From: Desulfitibacter sp. BRH_c19
GTDB taxonomy: Bacteria; Bacillota; DSM-16504; Desulfitibacterales; Desulfitibacteraceae
Length of the DNA: 64,000 bases
Assembly: GCA_001515945.1 (NCBI GenBank)
Contig: LOER01000046.1
Location: forward strand, 124,001 to 188,000
Direction of reading: 5' to 3'
The position numbers were made by a program, and so were the translations under genes. The notes beneath the pieces are model-generated. The model was not told the DNA's origin. It saw only the letters and a list, made by a program, of their open reading frames with translations, and searched no databases. Position 1 is the stretch's first letter. The number at the start of each line of letters is the position of its first letter. This document shows positions 52,743 to 61,309 of the stretch, in pieces.

Positions 52743-54044
52743 TTATATACAATTTACTGGTTTTCTCATCATCACTTCCATAATAGTTTTATCTGCCATA
52801 TCCATACCTTTTGCACATATTTCTCCCAGATTCATTATAGTTTCTTCGGCAGATGAAGAAATAATTCCATCCGTTTCAGCTATAATTACATTTTTTAGTG
52901 CGAGTTCTGCTGCTAAAATAGATTCCGTAGATGCAGTTGACAGCTTAAAAGCACAACTTGCCTTTGCCCCATCGCATATCATACCGCATAGATTACCAAC
53001 AATATTTTTTATGGCTCCCGCTATTTGATCATCAGTTCCATCTAACATCCAAGCTATCGCAGCACTAGCTCCTGCACCTGCTGCAACTGCACAACCGCAT
53101 ACAGCAGATAAACTGCCTGTATATTGTTTAATATAGACGTTTAAGATATGACTTAAGGCTATAGCCTTAGCCAGTCTTTCCGGCCTAATATTGTAATGTT
53201 CTGCCGCTAGTGCTATAGGAAGTATAGCAACTATTCCCTGATTGCCACTTCCCCCGCTTGTCATTACTGGTAAATTTAAACCATTCATTCTAGCATCTGC
53301 AGCAGAAGCGGTTTGAATTCTTATGGTACTAATTAGATCTCTTCCTAATATACCGTCTTCAATTAACTCATTTAACCCTGTTCCAATGGCTAAACCAAGT
53401 TTATTTTTCAATCCTGCTTTTGCTATTGCTCTATTCATTTCAACACCATTTAATAAAAATTCTAATTCAGAGGATTTCATGCCTTTTATAATTTTCATTA
53501 ATTGAGATATTTTAAGCTTTCCAAGGTCATCTAAACTATTAGATTTAGAGGAATTAGATATATGGGAAAAGTTTTCCACTAACTGACCATTTAATTTAAC
53601 GCTTAAAATATGATCATGTTTACCTTCAATTACGACTTCACACATTTTCTCCTCATATATTGCCTCAACTTTTATATATATACCTTTCCTCTCTAAAACT
53701 GGAGTTACATTTAAATGTTTTTGCTCAATGTATTGTTTCGCTATCATGATGCTAGATTCTTCTATCTTCTCTAGTACTTGCAATTTTAAGCTTGATATTC
53801 CAACAAGCATCCCTAGTGCTGCCGCAATATAGATACCTTTTTCTTGAGTTCCGGGTATATATACACCCATTGAATTCTTATATATATTCAAACTAACAAA
53901 GACACTCATTTTATCAGGGATGGCGCCAAGTTCCTCTCTAGCCCTAGCCGCAGCTAATGCAACTGCTATAGGTTCGGTACAGCCTAGAGCAGGTATGACT
54001 TGTGCCCTTAATATGTCAAGAAGACTTTCTTGGTTTATTGGCAT
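52743..54044 (-). CDS. L-cysteine desulfidase-family protein (CyuA/YhaM, serine-dehydratase-alpha-like)
   Basis: This 433-residue protein belongs to the UPF0597/L-cysteine desulfidase family, Fe-S enzymes related to the serine dehydratase alpha chain. The three cluster Cys are visible in PALGCTEPIAVA, AVCGCAVAAGAG and MICDGAKASCAFK; MTSGGSGNQGIVAILP is also typical. It would release sulfide (or another leaving group) from an amino acid. GGAAGGAGG precedes the ATG. A perfect sigma-54 promoter lies upstream, directly after the activator gene, so it is the probable direct target of that activator. Confidence 0.88.
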   Translation of the reverse strand: MPINQESLLDILRAQVIPALGCTEPIAVALAAARAREELGAIPDKMSVFVSLNIYKNSMGVYIPGTQEKGIYIAAALGMLVGISSLKLQVLEKIEESSIMIAKQYIEQKHLNVTPVLERKGIYIKVEAIYEEKMCEVVIEGKHDHILSVKLNGQLVENFSHISNSSKSNSLDDLGKLKISQLMKIIKGMKSSELEFLLNGVEMNRAIAKAGLKNKLGLAIGTGLNELIEDGILGRDLISTIRIQTASAADARMNGLNLPVMTSGGSGNQGIVAILPIALAAEHYNIRPERLAKAIALSHILNVYIKQYTGSLSAVCGCAVAAGAGASAAIAWMLDGTDDQIAGAIKNIVGNLCGMICDGAKASCAFKLSTASTESILAAELALKNVIIAETDGIISSSAEETIMNLGEICAKGMDMADKTIMEVMMRKPVNCI

Positions 54045-54087
54045 GATATTTTACCTCCTTCCATTATTCATAAGTGGTATAACAATC

Positions 54088-54098
54088 GACTATGATCA
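54088..54098 (-). promoter_or_regulatory. Shared 11-bp motif downstream of sigma-54 promoter (desulfidase gene)
   Basis: GACTATGATCA (plus strand) is the reverse complement of the motif at 52,475-52,485. It also forms part of a longer inverted repeat ATAAGTG...CACTTAT. Related GACTATAA/TTATAGTC sites lie at 54,143-54,150 and 54,187-54,194, upstream of the promoter, and could be activator sites. Confidence 0.4.
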
Positions 54099-54110
54099 CT
54101 TATAAACATA

Positions 54111-54126
54111 AGCAAAAAACATGCCA
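54111..54126 (-). promoter_or_regulatory. Sigma-54 (-24/-12) promoter of the desulfidase-family gene
   Basis: On the minus strand TGGCATGTTTTTTGCT matches all fixed positions of the consensus with GG (54125) to GC (54113) spacing of 12. The gene starts at 54044. Confidence 0.85.
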
Positions 54127-54188
54127 ACTTACTCATTTACGGTTATAGTCCACAAATTTTTAAGGATATGAAAGTACAGCCTTCCCGA

Positions 54189-55955
54189 CTATAATTTATA
54201 CTCTTTTATCTTTCTATATACTGTGGCACGACTCACTTCCAAAGTTTCCGCTATTTTAAGCTTGCCTTCCTCGCTTTTACCATATAAGCTTACAGCCTTT
54301 CTAAATGTTTCCTGTAGCACTTTATCAATGGACTGCAATTTGTTAGTCTCAACACACTCTTGGTCTTGCGAGGTATCAAAAGTAAATTCAGGAATGTGCT
54401 CCATTTTTATAAAATCGTTATCCACCATATTCATTGCGTATTCAACTAAGTTTTGTAATTCTCGAACATTGCCAGGCCAATTATAATTAAGTAGTTTTAT
54501 TCGTACATCATCTTCAAAGTCTATTACTCTCTTTCCTAATACCTCGTTATAATATATCAAAAAATGATACAGCAAAACCTCAATATCCTCTTTCCTTTCT
54601 CTCAAAGGGGGTACAATAATAGGTACAACATTTAAGCGAAAGTATAAATCCTGCCGAAACTTACCCTCAACTATAAGTTTTTCTAAATCCCTATGGGTTG
54701 CTGCAATGATTCTTACATCACTTTTTACTTCCTTTCTACCTCCGACCCTGAAATATACACCATCCTGTAAGACTCTGAGTAGCTTTACCTGTAAATGCAG
54801 GGGCATGTCCCCAACTTCATCTAAAAAGAGGGTACCTCCATTTACTATTTCAAATTTCCCTGGTTTGCCACCCTTTTTAGCACCAGTAAACGACCCCTCT
54901 TCATAACCAAAAAGTTCACTTTCTAATAATGCCTCAGGTATAGCTCCGCAGTTTAGCCCTATAAAAGGACCATTACTCCTCATGCTAGCTGAATGAATGC
55001 CCCTAGCTAAAAGGTCTTTACCAGTACCACTTTCGCCTCTAATTAGGACTGTAGAAGTCCCTTTAGCTACCTTCTGGGACTTGAATTTTAGGTCTTTCAT
55101 CGATGAACTTTTGCCAATTAGATTTTCTAAAGTAAATTCAGAAGTACTAGAAATATAGCCAGCAAAGTATTGATGAACCTCCGCTATTTCCTTTAAGGTC
55201 ATTACAGCTCCAGCAATTTCACCTTGGGATATTATTGGGCGCGCATAATACAAGAATGTATCTCCTCCGTAAATATCCTTTAGACTAACTTCTTTTTGCA
55301 TTACAATTTGTCCCTTATGTAAAACCTCATTTAATTCAAATTTGTCTTCAAAGAGATCTTTTATATTTACTTCTTTCAAATTATCATTATTTAGGCCTAA
55401 TATTCTTTTTGCTGATGAGTTCCATGAGATAATAACACCATTTTCATCAGTTGCTAGAATTCCTTCATGAACAGAGTTAATAATTGCTGTCAGCTGGGAT
55501 GTTGTAGTCTCTAATACATTCATAGCTACATTTAGAGAAATTTTATTTGCAATAAGGTCAGATGTTTGAGAGATAAAATTAAAATATTTTTGTTCAGCTA
55601 GAATTAACTGTTGTCTTTGCTTGAAATCAAAAGAACTAATTGCAATAAAACCTTCAACTTTTCCATTAACAAATATAGGACTAATCAAATTAGCCGTAGT
55701 TTTACACAAGTTATTCATTTTGCAGTTTTTGCAGGTCTCATGTCTACCTGGATCAAGTATGGAAACTCTGGTTTTCACTTGCTTAACCATGTCAAAACCT
55801 GACCCCTTGGGAGCCTTTTTACCAAGATATTTTTTATAATTACCTGTGCCAGCTAATCGAATAAAATTTTTATCCACTATTGTAACATCAAGTTTAAGAA
55901 CTTCTGATATAACCTCAGCTATCTGTTGTATATAATCTTTAATCTCCTCCAACAT
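54189..55955 (-). CDS. Sigma-54-dependent enhancer-binding transcriptional activator
   Basis: This 588-residue protein has an N-terminal sensor part (1-145) with a Cys cluster (HETCKNCKMNNLCK, Cys75, 78, 84), a PAS domain (~155-255), an AAA+ domain (~275-510) and a Fis-type HTH (~550-588). Walker A GESGTGKD (307-314), Walker B GGTLFLDEVGD and the sigma-54 contact loop GSFTGA (354-359, Ser for the usual Ala) are all present. GGGGGG precedes the ATG. It lies directly upstream of a gene with a perfect -24/-12 promoter and is the best candidate activator for the sigma-54 promoters here. Confidence 0.93.
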   Translation of the reverse strand: MLEEIKDYIQQIAEVISEVLKLDVTIVDKNFIRLAGTGNYKKYLGKKAPKGSGFDMVKQVKTRVSILDPGRHETCKNCKMNNLCKTTANLISPIFVNGKVEGFIAISSFDFKQRQQLILAEQKYFNFISQTSDLIANKISLNVAMNVLETTTSQLTAIINSVHEGILATDENGVIISWNSSAKRILGLNNDNLKEVNIKDLFEDKFELNEVLHKGQIVMQKEVSLKDIYGGDTFLYYARPIISQGEIAGAVMTLKEIAEVHQYFAGYISSTSEFTLENLIGKSSSMKDLKFKSQKVAKGTSTVLIRGESGTGKDLLARGIHSASMRSNGPFIGLNCGAIPEALLESELFGYEEGSFTGAKKGGKPGKFEIVNGGTLFLDEVGDMPLHLQVKLLRVLQDGVYFRVGGRKEVKSDVRIIAATHRDLEKLIVEGKFRQDLYFRLNVVPIIVPPLRERKEDIEVLLYHFLIYYNEVLGKRVIDFEDDVRIKLLNYNWPGNVRELQNLVEYAMNMVDNDFIKMEHIPEFTFDTSQDQECVETNKLQSIDKVLQETFRKAVSLYGKSEEGKLKIAETLEVSRATVYRKIKEYKL

Positions 55956-56169
55956 AAATAGCCCCCCACAAATTAGAATATTAACATCTTGTTCATTGGT
56001 AGCATGTATTTCTCATTTCAAACTAACATTAATTCATTGATTATGCAATAATTCCAATGCCAGATCTTTATGAATTATATAAAATCAAAATACTTTTTTT
56101 CTTAAACCTGTTATATGTTATATAATAGCATAATAGGATATACTATTTGTTCCTTTTTGATGCGAAACT

Positions 56170-56748
56170 GTGATAGGAGATGACATTATGAAGCTTTTGT
56201 GGGAATTATTTATTACCTTTTTTAAAATAGGTGGTTTTACCTTTGGCGGAGGGTATGCCATGCTGCCTTTAATTGAACATGAAATATGTAGTAATAAAAA
56301 ATGGGTAAGTGAGGAAGATATCGTAGATGTTTTAGCTATTGCACAATCGGTTCCGGGAGCTATCGCCATTAATTCTTCAACATTTATTGGGTACAAAACC
56401 GCAGGTATTAAAGGGGCTTTTGCTGCTACGTTGGGTGTGGTTCTGCCTTCATTTCTGATTATTTTAAGTTTAGCTGGTCTTTTAATAAAATTTGGGGATA
56501 ATGAAATTTTAGCCAATGCGTTTTATGGCATCAGAGCGGTAGTAGTAGCCTTAATTGTAGCTGCCGTTTTTAAACTCCGCAAATCTTCTATCAAGGATTA
56601 CCGCACATTTTTAATTGCCGCTACCGCTTTTATTTTTCTGATAATCTTCAATCTTCATCCAATAATAATTATTATTGCTGGGGGTATCGTTGGTGCATTA
56701 TTGTACCCTAGACATTTCCCCAGTCTGATTAATAAAGGAGGCAATTAG
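56170..56748 (+). CDS. chrA: Chromate transporter family protein, N-half partner
   Basis: This 192-residue membrane protein is a short ChrA-type half. Signature segments are FFKIGGFTFGGGYAMLPLIEHEI and AIAQSVPGAIAINSSTFIGYKTAG. Paired half-size proteins of this kind act together as a transporter of chromate or a related anion. Its ATG is preceded by a weak site (TAGGAGATGACATT). The downstream partner starts three bases after its stop (AAAGGAGG in between), so both are in one unit. Confidence 0.85.
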   Translation: MIGDDIMKLLWELFITFFKIGGFTFGGGYAMLPLIEHEICSNKKWVSEEDIVDVLAIAQSVPGAIAINSSTFIGYKTAGIKGAFAATLGVVLPSFLIILSLAGLLIKFGDNEILANAFYGIRAVVVALIVAAVFKLRKSSIKDYRTFLIAATAFIFLIIFNLHPIIIIIAGGIVGALLYPRHFPSLINKGGN

Positions 56749-56750
56749 TT

Positions 56751-57290
56751 GTGGTCTATTTACAGCTCATAATTTCATTTATTAAGATTGGTTTATTTAG
56801 TTTTGGTGGAGGGTATGCCATGATTCCCCTCATCCAAAATGAAATTGAATCCCATAACTGGCTTACCCCCCAGCAATTTATCGATATCATAGCTGTAGCA
56901 GAGACCACCCCTGGACCTATTGCAGTTAATTCGGCTACCTTCGTTGGTTTTAAAGTAGCGGGGTTTTGGGGAGCGGTTGTTAGTACTATTGGTGTGGCTT
57001 TGCCCAGCTTTATTATTGTCTTACTAATAGCAAGGGCTGTTAGTAAATTTATTGAGGATCCCCTTATGAAGGGCATGTTATATGGCATACGACCAGTAGT
57101 GATTAGTTTGATTTTGTTGGCTGCCGTTTTCGTAGCTAAGACAGTAATTTTTTCGGCAGGAAGTTTCCTAGGTCTAGACTGGATCAGTATTGCTATAGCT
57201 GGTTTAGCTTTAGTAGGAATATTTAAGTTAAATATGCATCCAATATTGTTAATTGTCCTAGCAGCTGTTAGTGGCGTGTTGTTGTATTAA
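56751..57290 (+). CDS. chrA: Chromate transporter family protein, second half
   Basis: This 179-residue protein resembles the preceding gene (FIKIGLFSFGGGYAMIPLIQNEI, AETTPGPIAVNSATFVG). It starts at GTG after AAAGGAGG with a typical spacing. Its stop is followed by about 37 bases to the end of the convergent prenyltransferase gene. Confidence 0.85.
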   Translation: MVYLQLIISFIKIGLFSFGGGYAMIPLIQNEIESHNWLTPQQFIDIIAVAETTPGPIAVNSATFVGFKVAGFWGAVVSTIGVALPSFIIVLLIARAVSKFIEDPLMKGMLYGIRPVVISLILLAAVFVAKTVIFSAGSFLGLDWISIAIAGLALVGIFKLNMHPILLIVLAAVSGVLLY

Positions 57291-57327
57291 TAACTATGAA
57301 GTTTATAGAATCAAATCTGCCTAAATA

Positions 57328-57990
57328 TTACCCCCCTAGGGTAATATCTTGAGTTTCATACCATCTTAGACAATCATATAAATGGTCAGGTTTATAGTCA
57401 GGCCAAAGCTCATCAATAATATAGAAATCAGAATAAATAGTCTGTACTGGTAAAAATCCACTTAGTCTTCTTCTTCCTCCCCAGCGTAATACAAGGTCAA
57501 TTCTTGAAATTTCACCAGAGGCTATGTTGTTTGATAAATACTCTCTGGGATTTCCAGGAGAAGATCCATTTGAAAAGGCTTTATTAATATCCCACCACCA
57601 GCTGTAATTCACCAAAAAGTTAACCTTCATTTTAGCCCTGCCAAAATTTGTCCTTTTAGTAAATGGTAGTAGCTCAGGTGGAAATAGTGGAGAATCTGTA
57701 TTACCCACTACAAGTAGTGATGCATCTCTATCAGATAGAATTTCGACGGCATCAACACACGCCTTTTGAAAAGCTTTGGTTTGTACTGCTGGTCTTTTTG
57801 TATTATCCTGAGTAAACCCATAAAAGGTCATTTCCTTAATTCCAAGATCAAGACAAGTTTTGTATAATTCAAACCCAGGATCAATGCCATTTTTATATCC
57901 ACTCTCCTTTGGCATGCCTTTTGACGCTGCCCATCTTCTGTTTCCATCAGGTATAACCCCTATATGGTTTGGAATGCGTTTAAAACTCAT
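57328..57990 (-). CDS. Undecaprenyl-diphosphate-synthase-like cis-prenyltransferase
   Basis: This protein of about 220 residues has the signature NHIGVIPDGNRRWA (Asp and Arg-rich active site) and SRIDLVLRWGGRRRLSGFLP near the C-terminus. It is shorter than usual UppS proteins (~240-260), and its middle region (DNTKRPAVQTKAFQKACVDAVEIL) is unlike the main enzyme. It may be a paralogue making another cis-polyprenol. I choose ATG 57990, eight bases after AAAGGAG. It is monocistronic; the cdsA, frr or uppS neighbourhood of the housekeeping copy is absent. Confidence 0.8.
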   Translation of the reverse strand: MSFKRIPNHIGVIPDGNRRWAASKGMPKESGYKNGIDPGFELYKTCLDLGIKEMTFYGFTQDNTKRPAVQTKAFQKACVDAVEILSDRDASLLVVGNTDSPLFPPELLPFTKRTNFGRAKMKVNFLVNYSWWWDINKAFSNGSSPGNPREYLSNNIASGEISRIDLVLRWGGRRRLSGFLPVQTIYSDFYIIDELWPDYKPDHLYDCLRWYETQDITLGG

Positions 57991-58170
57991 TTCACCTGTC
58001 TCCTTTCGCTTCACTACATGTACTATTATTTCCATATGAAAATAGCACTAAACTGCAATTCCAAGATTTTCTTTTAATTTTCTCATTTAAATACAAGACT
58101 TGTTTGTCATAAAACATTAAATAAGCTATTATGTAGATGTTTAAAATATTCTTTTGGGAGATATAAGCTT

Positions 58171-59019
58171 ATGCAAAAAACTAGAATAGCTTTAGTTCAA
58201 ATGGAAGCATTAATTAACAATAGAAAACTAAATCTTGCTAAAATCAAAAGCCACGTAGAAAAAGCTGCTCGTAATGATGCCCATATTATTTGTTTTCCTG
58301 AGACATCAATACATGGGTATAGCAAAAACCTATATAAAACAAGTGCTGAAGCATTAGACGAAACATCCTCTATCTTAAGTGAATGGTCAAGGAAGTATTC
58401 TATTTGTATTTTAGCTGGATTAGCTGAAAAAGTTGAAGATAAAAAACCCTATATAACTCATTTAATAGCTACACCAGATGGTAATGTTGAGACTTATAGA
58501 AAAACCCATCTTGGTAAAAGTGAAAAACCGTATTTTAGTGAAGGTAGCAGATTGCCTGTATTTAAAGCTCCTACAGCTATAATAGGGGTGCAAATATGTT
58601 GGGATTTACATTTTCCTGAAATTTCTACAATTATGTCTTTAAAAGGGGCAGAAATAATCTTTGCCCCCCATGCATCTCCAACCATTGTAGGCGATAGAAA
58701 AAACATTTGGCTTAAATACCTAACTGCTCGTGCCTACGATAATTCAGTTTTCTTGGCTGCCTGCAACTTAATAGGAGAAAATGGGGATGGACAATCTTTT
58801 TGTGGTGGTGCCTTAGTAATAGATCCCAAAGGCAATCTTATAGCACATGATTTTAGTAATAAGGAAGGAATATTATTTGCGGACTTGAATTCAGACATTA
58901 TTAATAGAGTAAGGAACCAAGAAACAATGTCTATGAGGGATAGTTTTTACCTAGAGTCAAGAAGGCCCGAACTATATACTGAGCTATATAACCGTGGTGA
59001 ATTACCCAAGCAACAATAA
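58171..59019 (+). CDS. Carbon-nitrogen hydrolase (nitrilase superfamily)
   Basis: This 282-residue amidase-type enzyme has the catalytic triad Glu44 (FPETSIHGY), Lys111 (YRKTHLG) and Cys143 (GVQICWDLHFPE). It hydrolyses a C-N bond, with N-carbamoyl-amine or omega-amide substrates being common for such proteins. TTGGGAGAT precedes the ATG. It is convergent with the AEC permease gene, overlapping it by 18 bases. The exact substrate is unknown. Confidence 0.92.
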   Translation: MQKTRIALVQMEALINNRKLNLAKIKSHVEKAARNDAHIICFPETSIHGYSKNLYKTSAEALDETSSILSEWSRKYSICILAGLAEKVEDKKPYITHLIATPDGNVETYRKTHLGKSEKPYFSEGSRLPVFKAPTAIIGVQICWDLHFPEISTIMSLKGAEIIFAPHASPTIVGDRKNIWLKYLTARAYDNSVFLAACNLIGENGDGQSFCGGALVIDPKGNLIAHDFSNKEGILFADLNSDIINRVRNQETMSMRDSFYLESRRPELYTELYNRGELPKQQ

Positions 59020-59892
59020 AACTACTAGTATAGTTCCCATGCTTAAAAAAGTTGTAATAAAAGTAACTGTTGATACAAGCTGCGGTTCACAATCATACTG
59101 TATTGCCAACAATGCTGATATGGCAGCTGTAGGAGTTGCAGCTGCCAATATCATCACTTTCTTCAATAACAAATCTATAGGTAGAAACCATACCATTAAA
59201 AATGCAATTATCGGTGATACTACCAACCTCAAAAATACTGATAAATACATTAAATTCCTTTCAAAATTCTTCACCTTAATTTCCGCAAGCTGTAGCCCCA
59301 AAGCTAACATAATCGTAGGTATAGCGCCATCTGCTACCAAACTTACTGCTCCATAAATACTATCATGTAGTGGTAATGGTAATGCTCTCCAGACAATCCC
59401 CAGATAAACAGCATGCATCATCGGCATCTTAGAAATATTAAGCATCACACTTTTCAGCTTAGTCTTACCCTTTGCTGCATAATATAATCCTAGTGTGGTT
59501 TGTAGTACGGTATGAAAAATCATTATTGGTACTATATAGTCTATTCCTCCTGCTCCATAAGCAAACAAAACAAGCGGAATCCCATAATTCCCGTTATTCA
59601 TAAACCCAATAGCCAATATTAATGCATTTTGTTTTTCATCAGAATACTTTTTCCAGAAACCTATTATTTTAATGATTAGAATTAAGATGGCAGTTAGGGC
59701 AAATGTGTAAAGAAGGATATATAAATAATTTAAGCTTAATGGATTGTCATAAAAAGTCCTAAAGACTAAAGCAGGCATCATAATATATATAGCAATAGTG
59801 CTCACAGACTTTATATGCAGATTAAATAGTTTTTGAACAATAAACCCAGCAGAAAAAATTAGCATAATTGGCAGAATAACAGATATAAACAT
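59002..59892 (-). CDS. AEC-family transporter
   Basis: This protein of about 296 residues has ten hydrophobic helices in two halves, with AIGFMNNGNYGIPLVLFAYG, a conserved AEC (auxin efflux carrier) segment. Bacterial members move malate, malonate or amino acids. I choose ATG 59892 after AGGTGATG; the frame is open to 59913. The end of the gene overlaps the nitrilase-family gene on the other strand. Substrate unknown. Confidence 0.87.
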   Translation of the reverse strand: MFISVILPIMLIFSAGFIVQKLFNLHIKSVSTIAIYIMMPALVFRTFYDNPLSLNYLYILLYTFALTAILILIIKIIGFWKKYSDEKQNALILAIGFMNNGNYGIPLVLFAYGAGGIDYIVPIMIFHTVLQTTLGLYYAAKGKTKLKSVMLNISKMPMMHAVYLGIVWRALPLPLHDSIYGAVSLVADGAIPTIMLALGLQLAEIKVKNFERNLMYLSVFLRLVVSPIIAFLMVWFLPIDLLLKKVMILAAATPTAAISALLAIQYDCEPQLVSTVTFITTFLSMGTILVVLLLLG

Positions 59893-59913
59893 TTTAGCAT
59901 CACCTATTGTCAT

Positions 59914-60325
59914 TGATTTCGATTTTATAAACTTCTATATATTCTTCAAAAAGTCCTTGTTGGACTAATTCAATTTTATGCTAGTTAATTCTCCCTTCTG
60001 CATATTTATACTTATTGTTCACTATTTATACATTTGCTTATTTCGCTAGTTTATATTTTGTATTTGTTTTTGTTATATATTATTTTTGGATTTCCATACC
60101 TAAATTCCTCTTACTCCAACCATATTAGTCGTATATTATACACTAATAATTACGACAACTTCCGCAAATAGCTAGATGTATAAGTTTTTCTTATCTTTGT
60201 GTAAATTTATTCAAATAGTTTAATTGTTATGAAATAGTTGCATTTATATTTATGCGGTCATATAATATTATTAACAACACACAATGTTAATCGGAAATTA
60301 CTTATAAGGAAGGGAGGAATACCAA
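59914..60325. other. Intergenic region with a plus-strand promoter
   Basis: No gene is seen. A plus-strand promoter candidate has -10 TATAAT (60261-60266) and -35 TTGCAT (60238-60243) with 17-base spacing, placed to read the small cysteine-rich gene. The rest is AT-rich. Confidence 0.5.
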
Positions 60326-60454
60326 ATGACTAAAAAGAATAATTGTTACTGTCACAAATGCTCCTGGTTCGTATCTTTGAAACATTACTGCATCGCACAA
60401 GATAAAGATACTGCATCGCTATCCTCTTGTTGTACACAGTTCCAAGGCAAATAG
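60326..60454 (+). CDS. Small cysteine-rich protein (42 residues)
   Basis: This 42-residue frame starts at ATG 60326 after GGAAGGGAGG and a clear promoter at 60,238-60,266. It contains seven Cys out of 42: CYCHKC near the start, a single Cys in KHYCIA, and a C-C pair near the end, suggesting metal binding or disulfide formation. I do not recognise the family. A strong 17-bp hairpin follows at 60,495-60,560. Its regulation and function are unknown. Confidence 0.65.
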   Translation: MTKKNNCYCHKCSWFVSLKHYCIAQDKDTASLSSCCTQFQGK

Positions 60455-60494
60455 TATTCATAATTATCCTGCTGTATATTTGCTTCTTTTGGAC

Positions 60495-60560
60495 ATGAAA
60501 ATGCTCCCCTTTCAGCAAACAGTTTTTCTAAACTGCCTACCTTAAGGGGAGCATTTTCAT
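60495..60560. terminator. Long perfect hairpin between the small gene and a response regulator
   Basis: A perfect 17-bp stem (60495-60511 with 60544-60560) encloses a loop with an inner hairpin (CAGTTT TTCT AAACTG at about 60,520-60,535). It lies between the convergent small cysteine-rich gene and the response regulator, 40 bases from the first and 32 from the second. It probably terminates both. Confidence 0.6.
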
Positions 60561-60591
60561 ATTATCGGTATAATACACTCAGCATACTAAC

Positions 60592-61290
60592 TCAGCATCT
60601 GTCAATCAATTTATAGCCAACTGTAGGAACAGTTTGTATGTAGCCTGATTTGTCTTCTATAATTCCTATTTTCTGTCTAATTTTAGCTATAGCAACTCTT
60701 AAATAGTGTGTTTCTTCCCTATATTCATGTCCCCAAATTTTTGTTAATAACTCTTCGTGAGTCATAACACATCCTTTATTCTTTGCCAGTTCTCCTAAAA
60801 TTTTATGCTCTGTGGAAGTCAATTTTACATTCTTTTCATCCACAAAAACCTCATGTTTTAAAAAGTTGATGACTAAATTTCCAATGATGATTTCATTATC
60901 CACCATCATCATATCATCTTTTACTCTTCTAAGAACTGCTTTAATTCTTGCAAGTAATTCATTAATTTCAAAAGGTTTCGTAACATAATCATCTGCACCT
61001 AGTTCTAGACCTTTGACAATATCTACTGAACTTCCCTTAGCGGTTAATAGAATTATTGGAACATCAGAAAACTCCCTTATTTTTTTTAATACTTCAAACC
61101 CATTTAGCTTCGGCAACATAATATCTAGAAGAACAATATCAGGTAAATGCTTTTCGTATGACTCCAGAGCATCTTTTCCATTTTTGGCCATACTAACATC
61201 ATAGTTGCTAACAAGAAGATTAGCTTTTATAAATCTTAAGATTTTCTCCTCATCTTCTACGACGAGTATTCTGTGTTTTATATTAACCAC
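60592..61290 (-). CDS. OmpR/KdpE-family response regulator
   Basis: This protein of about 230 residues has a receiver domain (VVEDEEKILRF, phosphoacceptor in DIVLLDIMLPKLNGFEV, LLTAKG, DYVTKPFEINEL) and a winged-helix output domain (VKLTSTEHKILGELAKNKG, HYLRVAIAKIRQKIG). By alignment with the second regulator, initiation falls at ATA 61281, preceded by AAGGTGG and five bases. The nearest canonical start is GTG 61290, which sits on the binding site. It is encoded after the reductive-dehalogenase-like gene, forming a cluster of kinase, regulator, dehalogenase and regulator. Confidence 0.88.
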   Translation of the reverse strand: MVNIKHRILVVEDEEKILRFIKANLLVSNYDVSMAKNGKDALESYEKHLPDIVLLDIMLPKLNGFEVLKKIREFSDVPIILLTAKGSSVDIVKGLELGADDYVTKPFEINELLARIKAVLRRVKDDMMMVDNEIIIGNLVINFLKHEVFVDEKNVKLTSTEHKILGELAKNKGCVMTHEELLTKIWGHEYREETHYLRVAIAKIRQKIGIIEDKSGYIQTVPTVGYKLIDRC

Positions 61291-61309
61291 CTTCTTTTTT
61301 TGATTTCTT

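Noticed and set aside
56050-56080. Possible sigma-54 promoter upstream of the activator gene (TGGCATTGG...TTGC)
   Set aside because: The -24 GG to -12 GC distance is 14 bases instead of 12, which sigma-54 does not tolerate.
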